From positions 1 to 41,393 of the forward strand of contig JAQUAW010000009.1 in assembly GCA_028687045.1 (NCBI GenBank): DNA of 41,393 nt. The letters are read 5' to 3'. Positions 24,749-33,572 of this stretch are shown here, piece after piece (position 1 is the stretch's first letter; every line of letters starts with the position of its first letter). Both the position numbers and the translations under genes were made by a program. This DNA comes from Patescibacteria group bacterium (GTDB lineage: Bacteria; Patescibacteriota; Patescibacteriia; Magasanikbacterales; UBA922). Below the pieces are notes generated by a model. It was not told the origin of the DNA and did not search any database. It saw only the letters and a program-made list of their open reading frames with translations.

Positions 24749-25845
24749 TAAAAAAACAACCTCCACATTTACCAGAAAAAGTTTATTCCACAAAAGCAGC
24801 TCAAAGTTGGCAAAATATTCGTCTTATTATTTATGTTGCTATAATTTCTTTGTTAGCCGGATTTACGGGTGCTTTGGTTATAACTGCTTGGTTTGAACCT
24901 TCTCTTTATTCTACGCAAGGAGGAGTTTTTTTGATAAATAATAATAAAAATGATAATGACAAAGATAATGACATCACTACTTGGAGTCAGACTCCAAGTG
25001 TTTTGGCTGCCAAGAGATTAGAATTTAGTACTATAAATATTTTTGACAAAACATTGCAAGTGTCAGGTAATTTTTATCCAGAGAGTTCTTTTTTGGGTAG
25101 GGTGGCTATGCTTAGCTCTAGTGGTTGGGGAGTTATTTATTATCCAGATTTCAATAAAGTAAAATTAACTAATTGGTTAGCACTAGATAGTCAAGGTTTG
25201 GAATACAAAATTGAAAATACTATTTTTGATTCAGCTAGGGGAATGCTTTATGTAAAATTTGTGGGTAATAATTTTCGTGTGATGTCTTTTCCTGATTGGA
25301 ACAACTTTGGTAATGGCACCAAAGTTTGGGTTTCTGATTACAATGTTTGGAAAGAAAGACAGCTAGGTGATACTATTGTTGTGGCTGAAAGTATACACAA
25401 AATTACTGAACAATATAGTCGTCTAAGACTTGAACCAGAAACTGAAATAGGTAATATTGTTATGACTGAAGAAGGTCAATTTGTTGGTTTTGTGGATAAA
25501 AATGGTATGTTGCAGACAGCCTGGTTTGCAGATTATCAATTGCCTCATCTTTTGGAAAATGGTGAATTTATAAAAAATAATATTGATTGGACAGGTTACT
25601 TTGTTGAGCGTCATGGTATAAGTGATATTACTGGAACACCTGGTAATGGTTTTTATATAGTTAATCCTGGTAGTGATGCTACAATTTTGAAAAAAGGTGA
25701 TATAATTATTGCCGTAAATGGTAGTAGTATAGATCTTCATAATTTGTGGAAGACATTGCTGACAACTAGTGGAGATTTTTCTTTGACTGTTTGGAGAAAT
25801 AATGAAGAAGTAGATTTGAAAATTCATCTAATTTCTAATAACTAA
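24745..25845 (+). CDS. Membrane-anchored PDZ protein with degenerate HtrA-like protease domain
   Basis: 366 residues from ATG 24745 (the ATGA overlap with the upstream stop; ATG 24739 is an alternative). A transmembrane helix (LIIYVAIISLLAGFTGALVITAW) is followed by a domain whose order of motifs recalls HtrA: SSSGWGVIYY where GSGVII is usual, LTNWLAL for TNxHV, DSARGMLYVKF for the Asp strand, and EIGNIVMTEEGQFVGFV for GNSGGPLxxxxGxVVGI. The His and Ser positions are lost. A C-terminal PDZ domain (GNGFYIVNPGSDATILKKGDIIIAVNGSSI) is intact. It is probably a non-catalytic, peptide-binding relative. The alignment is by eye. Confidence 0.7.
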   Translation: MIKKQPPHLPEKVYSTKAAQSWQNIRLIIYVAIISLLAGFTGALVITAWFEPSLYSTQGGVFLINNNKNDNDKDNDITTWSQTPSVLAAKRLEFSTINIFDKTLQVSGNFYPESSFLGRVAMLSSSGWGVIYYPDFNKVKLTNWLALDSQGLEYKIENTIFDSARGMLYVKFVGNNFRVMSFPDWNNFGNGTKVWVSDYNVWKERQLGDTIVVAESIHKITEQYSRLRLEPETEIGNIVMTEEGQFVGFVDKNGMLQTAWFADYQLPHLLENGEFIKNNIDWTGYFVERHGISDITGTPGNGFYIVNPGSDATILKKGDIIIAVNGSSIDLHNLWKTLLTTSGDFSLTVWRNNEEVDLKIHLISNN

Positions 25846-25864
25846 TTTCTAATAAAATATAAGG

Positions 25865-25926
25865 TAATATTTGTTTAATATTTGAAAATATTAGGCAGAT
25901 ATTATAACAAATATTAAAAAATATTA
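25865..25926. repeat. Phased ATATT array (copy 2)
   Basis: Six ATATT pentamers spaced 11, 10, 11, 12 and 10 bp, between the PDZ gene and the Wzz-like gene. Confidence 0.5.
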
Positions 25927-25947
25927 TTTAATAAATTCACAAACATT

Positions 25948-26553
25948 ATGTTCAACACACACAACCCTCTAGGACGTCTTCGACGTGGTTTCAAATTAAT
26001 ATTTTTGGTGGGAATTTTGGTAGCTATACTTTCGGTTGGCGTTACCTTACTTTTTCCCTTGCAGTATAGAGCTGATGCTCAAGTACTGATAATTTCACAA
26101 TCACGTACGGGTGTTGATCCATATACTGTTGTGCGTTCAGCTGAACGTGTTGGCGAAAATATTGCTCAAGTTATGAAGACCAATGATTTTTATGCCAAAG
26201 TAAAAGATCAAAAAAATTATGATATAGATTGGTCTTATTTTGAAAACAAAAATGAAAGAGAAAAACGCAAACTTTGGCAAAAGACGATTGTACCTTCTGT
26301 TGTTTATGGTACTGGAGTTTTGAATGTTTCTTCATTTCATCGTGAACCTGCAGTAGCTGAAAAATTAGCCAATGCTGCTACTGATGCTCTTGTGGCTCGT
26401 GGTTGGGAATATATTGGTGGAGACGTGACTATCAAAGTAGTCAACAATGCTGTGGTTACCAAGTGGCCAGTTAGACCAAACCTTGCATTGAATGCCTTGC
26501 TTGGATTTATGGTAGGAGTATTTTTGATGGGATTAGTAGTGGTGAAGAAATAG
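25948..26553 (+). CDS. Wzz/YveK-like polysaccharide chain-length protein
   Basis: A 201-residue protein with two transmembrane helices at the ends (IFLVGILVAILSVGVTLLF and LNALLGFMVGVFLMGLVVV) and an extracytoplasmic helical domain, the usual Wzz/chain-length-determinant layout. Motifs include YRADAQVLIIS after the first helix and WPVRPNLALN before the second. It lacks the cytoplasmic kinase part of longer BY-kinase proteins. It probably controls the length of a surface polysaccharide. The O-antigen-ligase-like gene at 41048 is a possible partner. Confidence 0.85.
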   Translation: MFNTHNPLGRLRRGFKLIFLVGILVAILSVGVTLLFPLQYRADAQVLIISQSRTGVDPYTVVRSAERVGENIAQVMKTNDFYAKVKDQKNYDIDWSYFENKNEREKRKLWQKTIVPSVVYGTGVLNVSSFHREPAVAEKLANAATDALVARGWEYIGGDVTIKVVNNAVVTKWPVRPNLALNALLGFMVGVFLMGLVVVKK

Positions 26554-26668
26554 TGATTGAAACCCTCCTGACCTCCCTTAGAAAGGGAGGAACCTAAAAA
26601 GAAATTAAGTTTTTAGAAAAGTCCTCCCCTTTATAAGGGGAGACAGAGGTGTTTGTTGGAGCGAAATT
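26554..26668 (+). repeat. Palindromic repeat, left copy flanking the DUF559 gene
   Basis: Starts GATTGAAACCCTCCTGACCTCC, with two internal hairpins (CCTCCCTTAGAAAGGGAGG and TCCCCTTTATAAGGGGA). A direct, similar copy is at 27088-27203. Confidence 0.75.
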
Positions 26669-26679
26669 AAGTTTACTTT

Positions 26680-27051
26680 ATGATTCCTTATTTACAAAAA
26701 CTCCAAGAAATAAAAATGCGGGCTAGAAGATTGAGGAATAATCAGACAGAAACAGAAAAAATATTGTGGAAGAAAATAAGGAATAGAAAAATAAATAATT
26801 TGAGATTTTTGCGACAATTCCCTATAATATTCAATATAAATAATAAAATAAATTATTTTATAGCAGATTTCTATTGTCATGAAAAAAAGACTGTTTTGGA
26901 AATAGATGGTAAAATACATTTGAAACAAAAAGATTATGATGAAATGCGAGAAGAAACATTGAAGGAAATGGGATTTAAAATTACCAGGTTTACTAATGAA
27001 GAAATTTTGAATAATTTAGACAAGGTTTTAGAAAAAATTTATAATTTATAA
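26680..27051 (+). CDS. DUF559 (Vsr-like) endonuclease-domain protein
   Basis: 123 residues. The DUF559 pattern is clear: ARRLRNNQTETEKILWKKIRNRKINNLRFLRQFPI, then IADFYCHEKKTVLEIDGKIH with the Asp...Glu-x-Asp catalytic-like residues, and GFKITRFTNEEILNNLDKVLEKI. Proteins of this family have a restriction-endonuclease-like fold related to very-short-patch-repair nucleases and are frequent in CPR genomes. The gene sits between two direct copies of a palindromic repeat, with the left copy ending 11 bp upstream of its ATG, so gene and repeats look like one mobile unit. Activity is inferred, not known. Confidence 0.85.
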   Translation: MIPYLQKLQEIKMRARRLRNNQTETEKILWKKIRNRKINNLRFLRQFPIIFNINNKINYFIADFYCHEKKTVLEIDGKIHLKQKDYDEMREETLKEMGFKITRFTNEEILNNLDKVLEKIYNL

Positions 27052-27087
27052 AAACTCACCTGTCCTTCCTTAAAAATGAGTTACGGT

Positions 27088-27203
27088 GATTGAAACCCCT
27101 CTGCCTCCCCTTAAAAAGGGGAGAACCTGAAAAGTAAACTTGGCTTTTAGAAGAGTTCCTCCCTTTTTAAGGGAGGTCAGGAGGGTTTGTCGGAACGAAA
27201 AAA
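27088..27203 (+). repeat. Palindromic repeat, right copy flanking the DUF559 gene
   Basis: Starts GATTGAAACCCCTCTGCCTC, same orientation and layout as 26554-26668. Ends GGTCAGGAGGGTTTGTCGGA. Confidence 0.75.
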
Positions 27204-27258
27204 AAGTTTTAAATATTTTAGGAAAATTAATTTATGTTTAATTATTAATTTAAACAAT

Positions 27259-27591
27259 ATGCAACAAGAATTAGCTCAATTTGATTTTTTGAAAGTTTTT
27301 ATAGAAAAAACTTTGGATGAAGCAGGTTTTGAAACTTTGTCAGAAGAAACACGTAGTGAATATGTGCCTCAATTTGTGGCAGAAGCCGAACGTCGTCTTG
27401 GTTTGGCACTTATCCCTAAGTTGTCTGAAGAATCTGTAAAAAATTTGGAAAAATTTTTGCAACAAAAAGATTTTTCTCCAGAAGATTTGCAACAATTTTG
27501 GGTAGACAATATTCCAGATTTTCAAGCGACAGTAGATCAAACTTTGCTTGATTTCAAAGGAGAATTGAAAGATATAGTGTCTACTCTATAA
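27259..27591 (+). CDS. DUF5663-like small protein
   Basis: 110 residues, largely helical and acidic. The pattern FIEKTLDEAGFETLSEETRSEYVPQF...LIPKLSEESVKNLEKFL resembles DUF5663 proteins typical of CPR bacteria, function unknown. The start is ATG 27259; the ORF-track start at 27187 lies inside the repeat. It is first in an operon with the 69-residue and 1682-residue genes (gaps of 8 and 4 nt). Confidence 0.7.
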   Translation: MQQELAQFDFLKVFIEKTLDEAGFETLSEETRSEYVPQFVAEAERRLGLALIPKLSEESVKNLEKFLQQKDFSPEDLQQFWVDNIPDFQATVDQTLLDFKGELKDIVSTL

Positions 27592-27599
27592 ATTTTTTT

Positions 27600-27809
27600 A
27601 TGCCTGTACCAACTCAAGCACAATTAGAAGAAAGCAAAAAAATGAATCAAGAAAAATTACTTCGTTTGCAACAAGCTTATGATAATTTTGTTATTGAATG
27701 GGATGGTATTGAAAAAGAAGAAAAAGAAGTATTGGAGCAACTTAGAAGCTATGTAAAAAAATCAAAAATACATGATATTTTAAGTACTATTCATTCTATA
27801 AAACATTAA
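27600..27809 (+). CDS. Small coiled-coil protein
   Basis: An unrecognised 69-residue protein, almost wholly alpha-helical with heptad-like Leu/Ile spacing (KLLRLQQAYDNFVIEW, EVLEQLRSYVKK). It lies between the DUF5663-like gene and the giant gene, with 8-nt and 4-nt gaps, so it is co-transcribed and possibly a partner of one of them. Confidence 0.6.
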   Translation: MPVPTQAQLEESKKMNQEKLLRLQQAYDNFVIEWDGIEKEEKEVLEQLRSYVKKSKIHDILSTIHSIKH

Positions 27810-27813
27810 CTAT

Positions 27814-30800
27814 ATGAGGACTCGTGAACAACAATCTCCAGATTTGGGTGTATTTGAAAAAACCAAATTTGACCAATTTACAGCTGGTAAAAAAATTGTG
27901 GTAAATATAGATGGTGACTGGAAAGAAGTTACTTTGAGAGAAGAAGTAACCAAAGATGATGTAAAAAATGGTAAATTGAATTTGAAAATTTCTTATGAGA
28001 AAACTCCAGGAAACTCTGTTGATTTAGATTTGCCAGTAGAAGCTGAACCAAAAATAGTAAAATATCCAAATGGTTTGAATATTCAAGATGCAGATTATGG
28101 TGATTTTACTATTGAGACTTCTTATGTTACTGAAAATGGTAGTATAGAATATAATGTAAAAGATAATGATGAAAATAAAACAGAAGTAGGTGTAAGACAA
28201 GAAATTATAGATTTGTGGAGAAGTGTAAATGAGGCTAAACAAAATGTAGCTACTCTTGAGGCTAAAATTGGTAGGTTATCTGCACAAAAGAGATTGGAAT
28301 TTACTACCGAACTTCATAAAGCTAATAAATTTGTTACAGAAATTTTTGCTAGTTTGCCAGAAATAAATAAAATGAACAAACTTGATAATGATCAACTCAC
28401 AGCTTTGCAAGAAAAGTTAGCCGGTTTGATGAAAAAATCAGAGCAAGTATTGAAATCTTTGAGTGCTGATGTGGATTTGGTAATTAACAATACTGGTGCT
28501 ACACCAGCACCACCTGCCAGAGCTAGAAGATTTGAAGATTTTAGACATGATGATACTGAAAAAGATAAAGCAGTAAGAGAAAAAGAATTAACAAAAGATG
28601 CTAAAAATGCTGAAGCAATGAAGGAAGAGTTGGAACAAAAAATTGCAGAAGCGTATGAAGAAATAGATGATGAACGTGAGGGTGTTTTAGTCGATAGAAG
28701 AAAAACTGAAGAAGAAGCTTTTATGAGTGCTCATGCTGATGCTAATGGTAAATTACCAAAGGGTAGTAAAGGTTTCGATAAAGATAAAGTTAAACTAACC
28801 CCTGCAGAAGAAAAAGAATTTAAAAATAAAAAAGCCAAAGCTAAAAAAGAAATTTATAAAAATTTTTTTGAACGTTCTGGTCGTAGGAGTGAATTGCAAA
28901 AGAAGATTTTAGATGAAGTGACTAGATTGAGAATGGAAGCTGTTCAGATTGATTCAACAACTGAGGATAGTCAACTCAGAAAAGATAATGGTGTTGTCGT
29001 TGACTATGTCAAGCCAGCTGCCAGTTCTGATGACTATTTGGATTCAGTTTATCTAGCTAAAAATATAAAAATTCTAGATCAAGTATTGAAAAATATTATT
29101 GATAAAAAAGAATTAGGTGAGGAGACTGCAGAAAACAAAGAAGTCTTCGATTTCAGTTCAGAAGTAGAAAAATCGAAAACTAGAATGCAAGCTATGCTGG
29201 AGTCTATACCAAAAAAAGATGATGGTACACCAGAAGATTCTTTTGTTAGCGTATATAAGGCTTTGCAAAAGAGATTAGCAGATTTTGATAAAGATAGTAC
29301 AAGTCTTTCTAATAGGGATCTGGCTGTAAGAGAAGGTCTTTTACAAGCTAATGACTCAAAGGATGTTTTACAAAGAAATAGATTTGACTTGGTAAGTGAT
29401 AATAATAGAGAATTGGATGGTGATGCTAGAGACATACAAAAAATAAAAGCTGAAGAAGAAATCAAAAATATATCAAAAGAAACAGAGAATAGTATTCAAG
29501 AAAAAACTCCTGTCATAGATATGACAGAACCGATGATGCAAGAAATTTTGAAGTCAAACTTTTTGGTAGTTGAAGATGCTTTGACTAGTATGTTGACAGA
29601 AGGTTTGGATTATACCGATGTCAATGGTGTCACAGCTTTGAAACCAAAGATTTTGGAAAAATTCAAAAATCTTATTTCTGAAAATTCACCTAATCCAGCC
29701 TTACTCGCCAAATTGCGTGAAGCTGGTATCAAAAATTGGGCAGATTTCAAAAAACTTTGGGATGAAAAATTGGCAGGACAAGCAGCTGCTAGTGTGGACA
29801 AAATGTTGCAGGCTGTCATGAAAAAAGAAATTGCCAATAATATTAGTTGGTGGGATAAAACTAAGAAATTCAAAGGTCAGATTGCGGCTAGAATGGCTAT
29901 TACCACGGCCTTGGTTGGTGGTGCCGCTGTTGGTGCTAGTCTAGGTGTGGCTGCTCTTGGTGGAGCTGCTGCTATTGGAGTGGCTGCTGGTGGTACTGTT
30001 GGTGGTGGTATTAGAGGAGCTCTCAACAAATTACTTTTTGGTAATAAGAGAATGCAAGCTCGTAGTGAAAGATTACAAAAAGAATTGGAAGATAGTAAAA
30101 AGGGTGATGTTGTAAAAAATATTGTTGGTAAAGTTTTAGGGAGTCTAGATTCTACTATAGTTGCTTCTTCTAATATAAAAGAGTTGCCATCATTTTCTGC
30201 TATTCTTGCTCAAACTACTCGTGATTTGACCACAGAAATGTCTCAATTGTCTGAAGTCGCAGAAGTCACCGAAGCCAAAGATTTGCAAGGTAATGCTCGT
30301 GTTCTTTATGAAAGAGCTCTGGCTCATCTTGAAATAAAAGAAGAAGATGTAGAAAACAAAAGAAAACTTGCACAAATAATTTTTAAGATGAATGGTAAAG
30401 GTGACAGCAAAGCAGAATTATTGTCCAAAGATGATCCAAAAATTATGCGTCTTTTGGAAAGTGTTGTTTCAATTTATTCTGGCAAAACAGGTATTGTAGC
30501 TTCAGCTGCTATGGGTGGTATTGTAAGTTTGGCTTATTTGGCCGATAGTGAAATTACTAGAGCTTCTATGGGTGCTCTCTTTGGTGGTATCAAAGGCTAC
30601 AAAGAAGGTCGTGCTAGACAAGTAGAATCACAGCAAGCCAAAGCTAGAGGATCTATTTATACTGACATTTCAGATTTACGAGCTGTCAATCAAACAGCGT
30701 TTAGAGATCCTAGTTATTCTATTGATTCTTTGTCAGCAGAAAATAGAAAAGTTCTTCGTGACAAAGTTATTAGATTGAAAAGATTGGTACATATCAATGC

Positions 30801-32862
30801 TGAGCCAGCGGATTTGGCAGTCTTTGGAATTGTCAAAAAAGATGAAAAAGGTAATTATGTCGATTACAATGCTAATGTAATTATAGATAAGGATGGAAAA
30901 TTGGTAGATGCTGAAGCACGTATGCTCTTTATGGATATGCGTAGTGCTATCACTGATGCCGAACGTATTGGTTTGTTACATGAAAGACAAGAAGATAGAA
31001 AAAATATGGGTGTGGTACTCGAACAACTTCAAGCAAGAAGTAAAGAAATTGAAGAAGGTCTTCCAAAAGAAAGAAAAGGTCTCATGCGTACTTTTGGTAA
31101 TTGGTTGGCCAATAAAACTTATAGAAATAAGACATTTACTTATACTGTTGGTGGTGCGGTCTTGGGAGCGGCTAGTGCTTTACTTATTGGCGCAGCAGCC
31201 AAAGAAATCAAAGAAGGTATATTTGGTACTCCAGCTGGTGGTATGAATCCAGATAATCTGGGTGGCAAGGGAGCTAATGCTCTTGGTGAAAAAGCTGGTG
31301 TGGGTGCTGCAGCTGTGGCCAAAGCTGGTGAAAATGGTGGTGCTATCGCTGGATTGGACAATAATCATGCAGGTACTGCTAGTAATACAGGTGAATTACC
31401 TGCAGAATCTCCTAATAATCATGAAGGGTTACTAAATCCAGAAGTAGAATCAAAACCACAAATCTTTTCTCTAAAAGTTGGAAAAGGTGGTAGTGCTTGG
31501 GGTACATTGGATAGAACTCTTACTGACAAAGGTGCTCCAGCAGAATTCAAAGATTTGTTTGCTTCTGACAAAAAAGCTTTTGCTGCTTGGCGAGAACAAC
31601 AGCTAGAAGATATGGGTTACAAAAAAGTAAATGGACATATGGGACATCCTGTTACTATACACGAAGGTGCAGAGATGAAAGTTTACAAAGGTGAAGATGG
31701 TAATTGGCATGCGAGATTTGATGATAGTGTCACTGCCAAGTCTGCTGATGGTAGAGTTTATAATACTGTAGAAAGCAATAAGACTTTGCATTTTCAAGCT
31801 CCTGAAACCAAATCCAGTGCAGAAGATTGGCAAAATAATTATAAATTTTTCAATAAGGTACAACCAGCGGTGGAATCTGGTGACGCCAAAGTTTTGCATT
31901 CTCTAGTTACAGATACAAAATTAGGTCCAGTCATAAAGGAAATGGGTGGTATACCAAGTATCAGAGAAGTAACTTTTGATCCAAAGAGTGGGGAAGTAGC
32001 TTTGTCTATGTACAATCCACAAACTCATGAGGATCTAATATTACCAGTCCATCCACATGAGACAGACAATGGCTGGCAAATGTTGGATGTAGATAGGGGA
32101 TTGAAACCAAATCCTTATACAGAGGTTATGCATCCTGCCAATGATAATACTGCTTGGACTGTCAGTGACAAACCTGCTAATCCTGTTTTCTTCGATGAAA
32201 AAGAAGTTGCAAATCATCATGCTCAACCTAATGTTGAAGTAACTAATAATGCTACAAATCACGAAGCAGCCAATGATAATCAATTTGCAGATCATTCTAG
32301 TAAAACTGGTGATGCGAAAGATGTGGATGTACTTAGTGGATCAGAAAACACAGAGTTAGCCCAAGAATACAAAGACCAAATTGAGGAACTTGTGGGAGAA
32401 ATCAATCCAGATATTCATGATGGTGGTACTGGTTTAGTGTTGAGCGTAAGAGATAAATTGTTACACGAGATAGGTGCTGCCAATGACAATCAATTGCCAG
32501 CAGATTTGAAACATGAACTTGCTACTAATCCAGATGCTGCCAAAGAATATTTGCTTAAAAAATTAGATCCAGATGAAAAGTTGTTATTTGAGGATGTTGG
32601 TCAGGGTACTACCAAACTTGAAGGTGCAAGTGATGTGTTGATAGGTGAGGATGGTCTAGCTGTAAAAATGCAATTGGAAGATGGCAGTGAATATATATTC
32701 CATCCACCTAAAGGTTGGAAACAGTTTGATGATGTAGATGGTGTTCTTTATCTTAAAAATGGTGACTTACATAGTCCTGTGGAGATACATAATGAAGAGG
32801 GGGTTTATCATATCAGGCCACTAGATCAGGCTGGAAATGGAAAAATAGCCAAAGCAGCCTAG
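27814..32862 (+). CDS. Giant membrane-associated protein of unknown function
   Basis: A 1682-residue protein, no family recognised. The N-terminal 600 residues are highly charged and largely helical (coiled-coil style, many Lys/Glu). Three Gly/Ala-rich hydrophobic stretches follow: about 690-735, 890-930 and 1106-1130 (VGGAVLGAASALLIGAAA). Around 1217-1295 there is a LysM-like or similar module (SLKVGKGGSAWGTLDRTL, HPVTIHEGAEMKVY). The C-terminal 350 residues are acidic and Asn/His-rich without transmembrane parts. There is no signal peptide at the start, so the N-terminal part may be cytoplasmic with the C-terminus outside. It is last gene of its operon, followed by a strong terminator. Similar giant proteins are common in CPR genomes. 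Confidence 0.7.
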   Translation: MRTREQQSPDLGVFEKTKFDQFTAGKKIVVNIDGDWKEVTLREEVTKDDVKNGKLNLKISYEKTPGNSVDLDLPVEAEPKIVKYPNGLNIQDADYGDFTIETSYVTENGSIEYNVKDNDENKTEVGVRQEIIDLWRSVNEAKQNVATLEAKIGRLSAQKRLEFTTELHKANKFVTEIFASLPEINKMNKLDNDQLTALQEKLAGLMKKSEQVLKSLSADVDLVINNTGATPAPPARARRFEDFRHDDTEKDKAVREKELTKDAKNAEAMKEELEQKIAEAYEEIDDEREGVLVDRRKTEEEAFMSAHADANGKLPKGSKGFDKDKVKLTPAEEKEFKNKKAKAKKEIYKNFFERSGRRSELQKKILDEVTRLRMEAVQIDSTTEDSQLRKDNGVVVDYVKPAASSDDYLDSVYLAKNIKILDQVLKNIIDKKELGEETAENKEVFDFSSEVEKSKTRMQAMLESIPKKDDGTPEDSFVSVYKALQKRLADFDKDSTSLSNRDLAVREGLLQANDSKDVLQRNRFDLVSDNNRELDGDARDIQKIKAEEEIKNISKETENSIQEKTPVIDMTEPMMQEILKSNFLVVEDALTSMLTEGLDYTDVNGVTALKPKILEKFKNLISENSPNPALLAKLREAGIKNWADFKKLWDEKLAGQAAASVDKMLQAVMKKEIANNISWWDKTKKFKGQIAARMAITTALVGGAAVGASLGVAALGGAAAIGVAAGGTVGGGIRGALNKLLFGNKRMQARSERLQKELEDSKKGDVVKNIVGKVLGSLDSTIVASSNIKELPSFSAILAQTTRDLTTEMSQLSEVAEVTEAKDLQGNARVLYERALAHLEIKEEDVENKRKLAQIIFKMNGKGDSKAELLSKDDPKIMRLLESVVSIYSGKTGIVASAAMGGIVSLAYLADSEITRASMGALFGGIKGYKEGRARQVESQQAKARGSIYTDISDLRAVNQTAFRDPSYSIDSLSAENRKVLRDKVIRLKRLVHINAEPADLAVFGIVKKDEKGNYVDYNANVIIDKDGKLVDAEARMLFMDMRSAITDAERIGLLHERQEDRKNMGVVLEQLQARSKEIEEGLPKERKGLMRTFGNWLANKTYRNKTFTYTVGGAVLGAASALLIGAAAKEIKEGIFGTPAGGMNPDNLGGKGANALGEKAGVGAAAVAKAGENGGAIAGLDNNHAGTASNTGELPAESPNNHEGLLNPEVESKPQIFSLKVGKGGSAWGTLDRTLTDKGAPAEFKDLFASDKKAFAAWREQQLEDMGYKKVNGHMGHPVTIHEGAEMKVYKGEDGNWHARFDDSVTAKSADGRVYNTVESNKTLHFQAPETKSSAEDWQNNYKFFNKVQPAVESGDAKVLHSLVTDTKLGPVIKEMGGIPSIREVTFDPKSGEVALSMYNPQTHEDLILPVHPHETDNGWQMLDVDRGLKPNPYTEVMHPANDNTAWTVSDKPANPVFFDEKEVANHHAQPNVEVTNNATNHEAANDNQFADHSSKTGDAKDVDVLSGSENTELAQEYKDQIEELVGEINPDIHDGGTGLVLSVRDKLLHEIGAANDNQLPADLKHELATNPDAAKEYLLKKLDPDEKLLFEDVGQGTTKLEGASDVLIGEDGLAVKMQLEDGSEYIFHPPKGWKQFDDVDGVLYLKNGDLHSPVEIHNEEGVYHIRPLDQAGNGKIAKAA

Positions 32863-32875
32863 TTTATAAAATAAT

Positions 32876-32911
32876 AAAAAGACTTACACTTGATTGTGTA
32901 GGTCTTTTTTT
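32876..32911 (+). terminator. Terminator of the giant-gene operon
   Basis: AAAAGACTTACAC-TTGATT-GTGTAGGTCTTTT followed by T-run. Confidence 0.85.
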
Positions 32912-32935
32912 ATTATAGACATTTGTCTTTGCCTC

Positions 32936-32964
32936 TTGACAAAATGTTCAAAATGTGTTATACT
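32936..32964 (+). promoter_or_regulatory. Upstream tandem promoter P1
   Basis: TTGACA, 17-nt spacer, TATACT. The spacer is nearly the same as in P2 at 33207. Confidence 0.75.
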
Positions 32965-32970
32965 CGGCTG

Positions 32971-33200
32971 TTAAATAAATCTTCCAAAGTCTTGTCGAAA
33001 AGTTTGGATTATTGGGTATTAGTGAGCATTTATTGTGAAGTTATTGTCTAAACATAGTCAAAAACGATAATACCTTAAGGTAAATAACCAGTGTTTAATT
33101 AGTTACTATAGTTACTTCTAATCACCTAAAATTACTTTTACTTTGCAGTCTAATTCGTCGATAACTAAAAGTAACTGACAATATTTAGAAACAGTGGTCA
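32971..33200 (+). ncRNA. Possible untranslated transcript between P1 and P2
   Basis: No ORF of note. Small hairpins are visible (TCCAAA...TTTGGA; ACCTTAAGGT; AGTTACTT...AAGTAACT). It could be a small RNA or just the leader of the long transcript. No T-run terminator was found. Confidence 0.25.
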
Positions 33201-33206
33201 AAGGTC

Positions 33207-33235
33207 TTGACAAAATGGTCAAAATATGCTATACT
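33207..33235 (+). promoter_or_regulatory. Promoter P2 of the GC-rich gene cluster
   Basis: TTGACA, 17-nt spacer ending TATGC, TATACT. The predicted transcript starts near 33242. Confidence 0.75.
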
Positions 33236-33251
33236 ATCCCGTTCATTAATA

Positions 33252-33347
33252 ATGAGAATAAAAAATGGTTTTTGTCTTCTGAGAAGCTATTGGGAAGAGG
33301 TTCCTGCTACTTTCTCAGCTGATAAGCTGAAATATTTTATTTTCTGA
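33252..33347 (+). CDS. Possible 31-residue leader peptide
   Basis: ATG about 10 nt after the predicted P2 start opens 31 codons (begins MRIKNGFCLLRSYWEE). There is no ribosome site. Several small hairpins overlap it. It may be chance. Confidence 0.2.
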   Translation: MRIKNGFCLLRSYWEEVPATFSADKLKYFIF

Positions 33348-33384
33348 CACTTAGGTGTCGAAGGTAAATACTTTCTTTACAATT

Positions 33385-33397
33385 CACCAGTACTACT
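33385..33397 (+). repeat. Left complementary arm of GC-rich unit 1
   Basis: CACCAGTACTACT, exactly complementary to AGTAGTACTGGTG at 34372-34384, which spans the stop codon of the unit-1 gene. Confidence 0.75.
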
Positions 33398-33403
33398 TAT
33401 ATG

Positions 33404-33459
33404 TTTCCCTCGGTTATATGTGTGAGAAGATTATTTCTTATCTATATAACCGACGGGAA
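33404..33459 (+). other. 5' hairpin of GC-rich unit 1
   Basis: TTTCCC-TCGGTTATAT pairs with ATATAACCGA-CGGGAA (one bulge), extended by GTGTGAGAA facing TTCTTATCT with G-U pairs. The TTATATGTGTGAGAA part recurs in the unit-2 hairpin. Confidence 0.75.
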
Positions 33460-33572
33460 CATCTGCAAGGAAACTTCCATCGGTCACCAGCCCCACCCGG
33501 GCGGGTGGCACGGTGGTTAGGCTACCATTCTTTTCTTCGACAACGGCATAACCTTCTTCGGGAGAAATTTTC

